From Liolophura sinensis (taxonomy: Eukaryota > Mollusca > Polyplacophora > Chitonida > Chitonidae), in the NCBI RefSeq assembly GCF_032854445.1, contig NC_088302.1, positions 28,122,330-28,186,329 on the forward strand: 64,000 bases of DNA. The letters are read 5' to 3'. The notes below the pieces were generated by a model, which worked only from the letters and a program-made list of their open reading frames with translations, did not search any database and had not been told where the DNA came from. The translations under genes and the position numbers were made by a program. This document shows positions 62,739 through 64,000 of this stretch, piece by piece (the stretch's first letter is position 1; every line of letters starts with the position of its first letter).

Positions 62739-63620
62739 GTGGCAAGACTGGGGCATGGCAATTTTACTGATCAAAACCTAGATGTGGTAATCAGAAGTGA
62801 GCCAGGATCTCTACTTGACAGCAGGACCTACAGGATTGGATCACACAATCTCACTGGTCAGGGGCTACATGTGGTAATCAGAAGTGAGCCAGGATCTCTA
62901 CTTGACAGCAGGACCTACAGGATTGGATCACACAACCTCACTGGTCAGGGGCTACATGTGATAATCAGAAGTGAGTCAGGATCTCTCCTTGACAGCAGGA
63001 GCTACAGGATTGGATCACACAACCTTACTGGTCAGGGGCTACATGTTATAATTAGATGTGAGTCAGGATCTCTCCTTGACAGCAGGAGCTACAGGATTTG
63101 ATCACACAATCTCACTGGTCAGGGGCTACATGTGGTAATCAGAAGTGAGTCAGGATCTCTACTTGACAGCAGGACCTACAGGATTGGATCACACAATCTC
63201 ACTGGTCAGGGGCTACAGGTGATAATCAGAAGTGAGTCAGGATCTCTCCTTGACAGCAGGAACTACAGGATTGGATCACACTATCTCACTGGTCAGGGGC
63301 TATATGTGGTAATCAGAAGTGAGTCAGGATCTCTCCCAGACAGTAGGAGCTACAGAATTGGATCACACTATCTGACTGATCAGGGGCTATATGTGGTAAT
63401 CAGAAGTGAGTCAGGATCTCTCCTTGACAGCAGGAGCTACAGAATTGGATCACACTATCTGACTGATCAGGGGCTATATGTGGTAATCAGAAGTGAGTCA
63501 GAATCTCTCCTTGACAGCAGGAGCTACAGGATTGGAGAACACTATCTCACTAATCAGGGGCTATATGTGGTAATCAAATATAAGTCGAGATCTCTCCATA
63601 ATTTCTTCTCTTTTGACTAA
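62739..63620 (+). repeat. 87-bp tandem array, 10 copies, open reading frame
   Basis: Exact 87-bp period (gtggtaatc-like motif at 62784, 62871, 62958, 63045, 63132, 63219, 63306, 63393, 63480, 63567). 87 is 29 codons, and the + frame stays open except for one TGA in the fourth copy. The repeated peptide includes RIGSHNLTGQGLHVVIRSE and GSLLDSR. Whether it is transcribed or translated is unknown; a plain minisatellite is the default view. Confidence 0.9.
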
Positions 63621-63655
63621 TAAAAAAAAATGACAATCTCTTTAAAAACGATGTA

Positions 63656-63661
63656 TTTATT
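63656..63661 (-). terminator. Polyadenylation signal for the right-edge gene
   Basis: TTTATT on + reads AATAAA on -, 38 bases past the TGA of the terminal exon. Confidence 0.55.
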
Positions 63662-63698
63662 TAAATTTATATAAATACATACACATTACAGCAAAGAT

Positions 63699-63862
63699 TC
63701 AGCTCAATATACTTGTATCAATTTGTTTCCTGGTTGTCATGAACAATGTATACATGAAAAGTGGAAGAATCAAATTATCTATTTGAGACGTGACACCCTC
63801 CAAAACTGACGTAGAAATCACTATCACAGACACACTCAAAACAGATTCAGGAGTTCCCATAC
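63699..63862 (-). CDS. Terminal exon of an unidentified gene (partial)
   Basis: A strong acceptor (ttttcttctgttcacag/GTATGG) opens 164 nt that stay open to a TGA: GMGTPESVLSVSVIVISTSV, then EGVTSQIDNLILPLFMYTLF and MTTRKQIDTSILS. Phase 1 at the acceptor. An AATAAA follows on the same strand 38 bases after the stop. The hydrophobic stretch could be membrane-associated, but I do not recognise the family. Upstream exons lie beyond the window. Confidence 0.6.
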
Positions 63863-64000
63863 CTGTGAACAGAAGAAAACAAGAATTCACGAAATGGAAA
63901 GGGTCATAAGAGCATTTCTGCTACATACAAACTGTCAGCTTTTTGAATGTGGTCGAATGGGGAGAGATGTCCAAAGTTTAGTCAGCCATCATTTCTTCAA

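Larger units (their letters stand above)
59132..63698. other. Intergenic region upstream of the ASB-like gene
   Basis: 5' flank of the ASB-like gene, nested SINEs at 61690-62345, a SINE fragment at 62632 and the 87-bp array. The part 59132-61480 shows no recognised exon or element. Confidence 0.5.

Overview
This is animal nuclear DNA: intron-rich genes with GT-AG splice sites, long AT-rich introns, microsatellites, minisatellites and at least two tRNA-derived SINE families. The SINEs, and a sodium channel with invertebrate-type features, suggest a marine lophotrochozoan, most likely a bivalve or gastropod mollusc. That placement is inference; no phylogeny was run.

Layout. (1) 447-2601 (+): the last four coding exons of an unidentified proline/glutamine-rich protein, then a probable 3' UTR to about 4.3-4.8 kb. 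(2) 48214-6454 (-): a complete four-domain voltage-gated cation channel. I traced 26 coding exons whose phases all agree, giving 5622 nt and 1873 aa. The pore residues read D-E-E-A (domain III has Glu where Nav1 has Lys), which marks it as the invertebrate NaV2 / BSC1 / DSC1 class rather than a classical Nav1. The III-IV linker has Ala-Phe-Leu where Nav1 has Ile-Phe-Met. Genes 1 and 2 converge tail to tail. (3) 59131-54819 (-): a complete five-exon ankyrin-repeat and SOCS-box (ASB-type) gene of 594 aa, a predicted substrate adaptor for a Cullin-5 ubiquitin ligase. (4) 63862-63699 (-): the terminal exon of a further gene that extends past the right edge, with a polyadenylation signal 38 bases after its stop.

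The most unusual feature is in the channel introns. Tandem arrays begin inside an exon edge and carry copies of that exon's splice junction outward into the intron: about 20 copies beside the domain III S5 exon, about 7 x 86 bp at the domain II S4 exon, 4 x 92 bp at the domain I S3 exon, and weaker cases at the domain I S5 exon and a II-III linker exon. Each array supplies a ladder of decoy splice sites. There is also an in-phase candidate alternative first exon 4.4 kb upstream of channel exon 2, with its own ATG, and a candidate 25-codon cassette exon in the I-II linker.

The rest is intron, intergenic DNA and repeats: at least thirteen copies or fragments of one SINE family, two copies of a second (one nested in an older repeat with a 14-bp target-site duplication, one splitting an 81-bp satellite), three MITE-like inverted-repeat elements, minisatellites of 29, 33, 33, 50, 81 and 87 bp, and (TA)n/(GT)n tracts.
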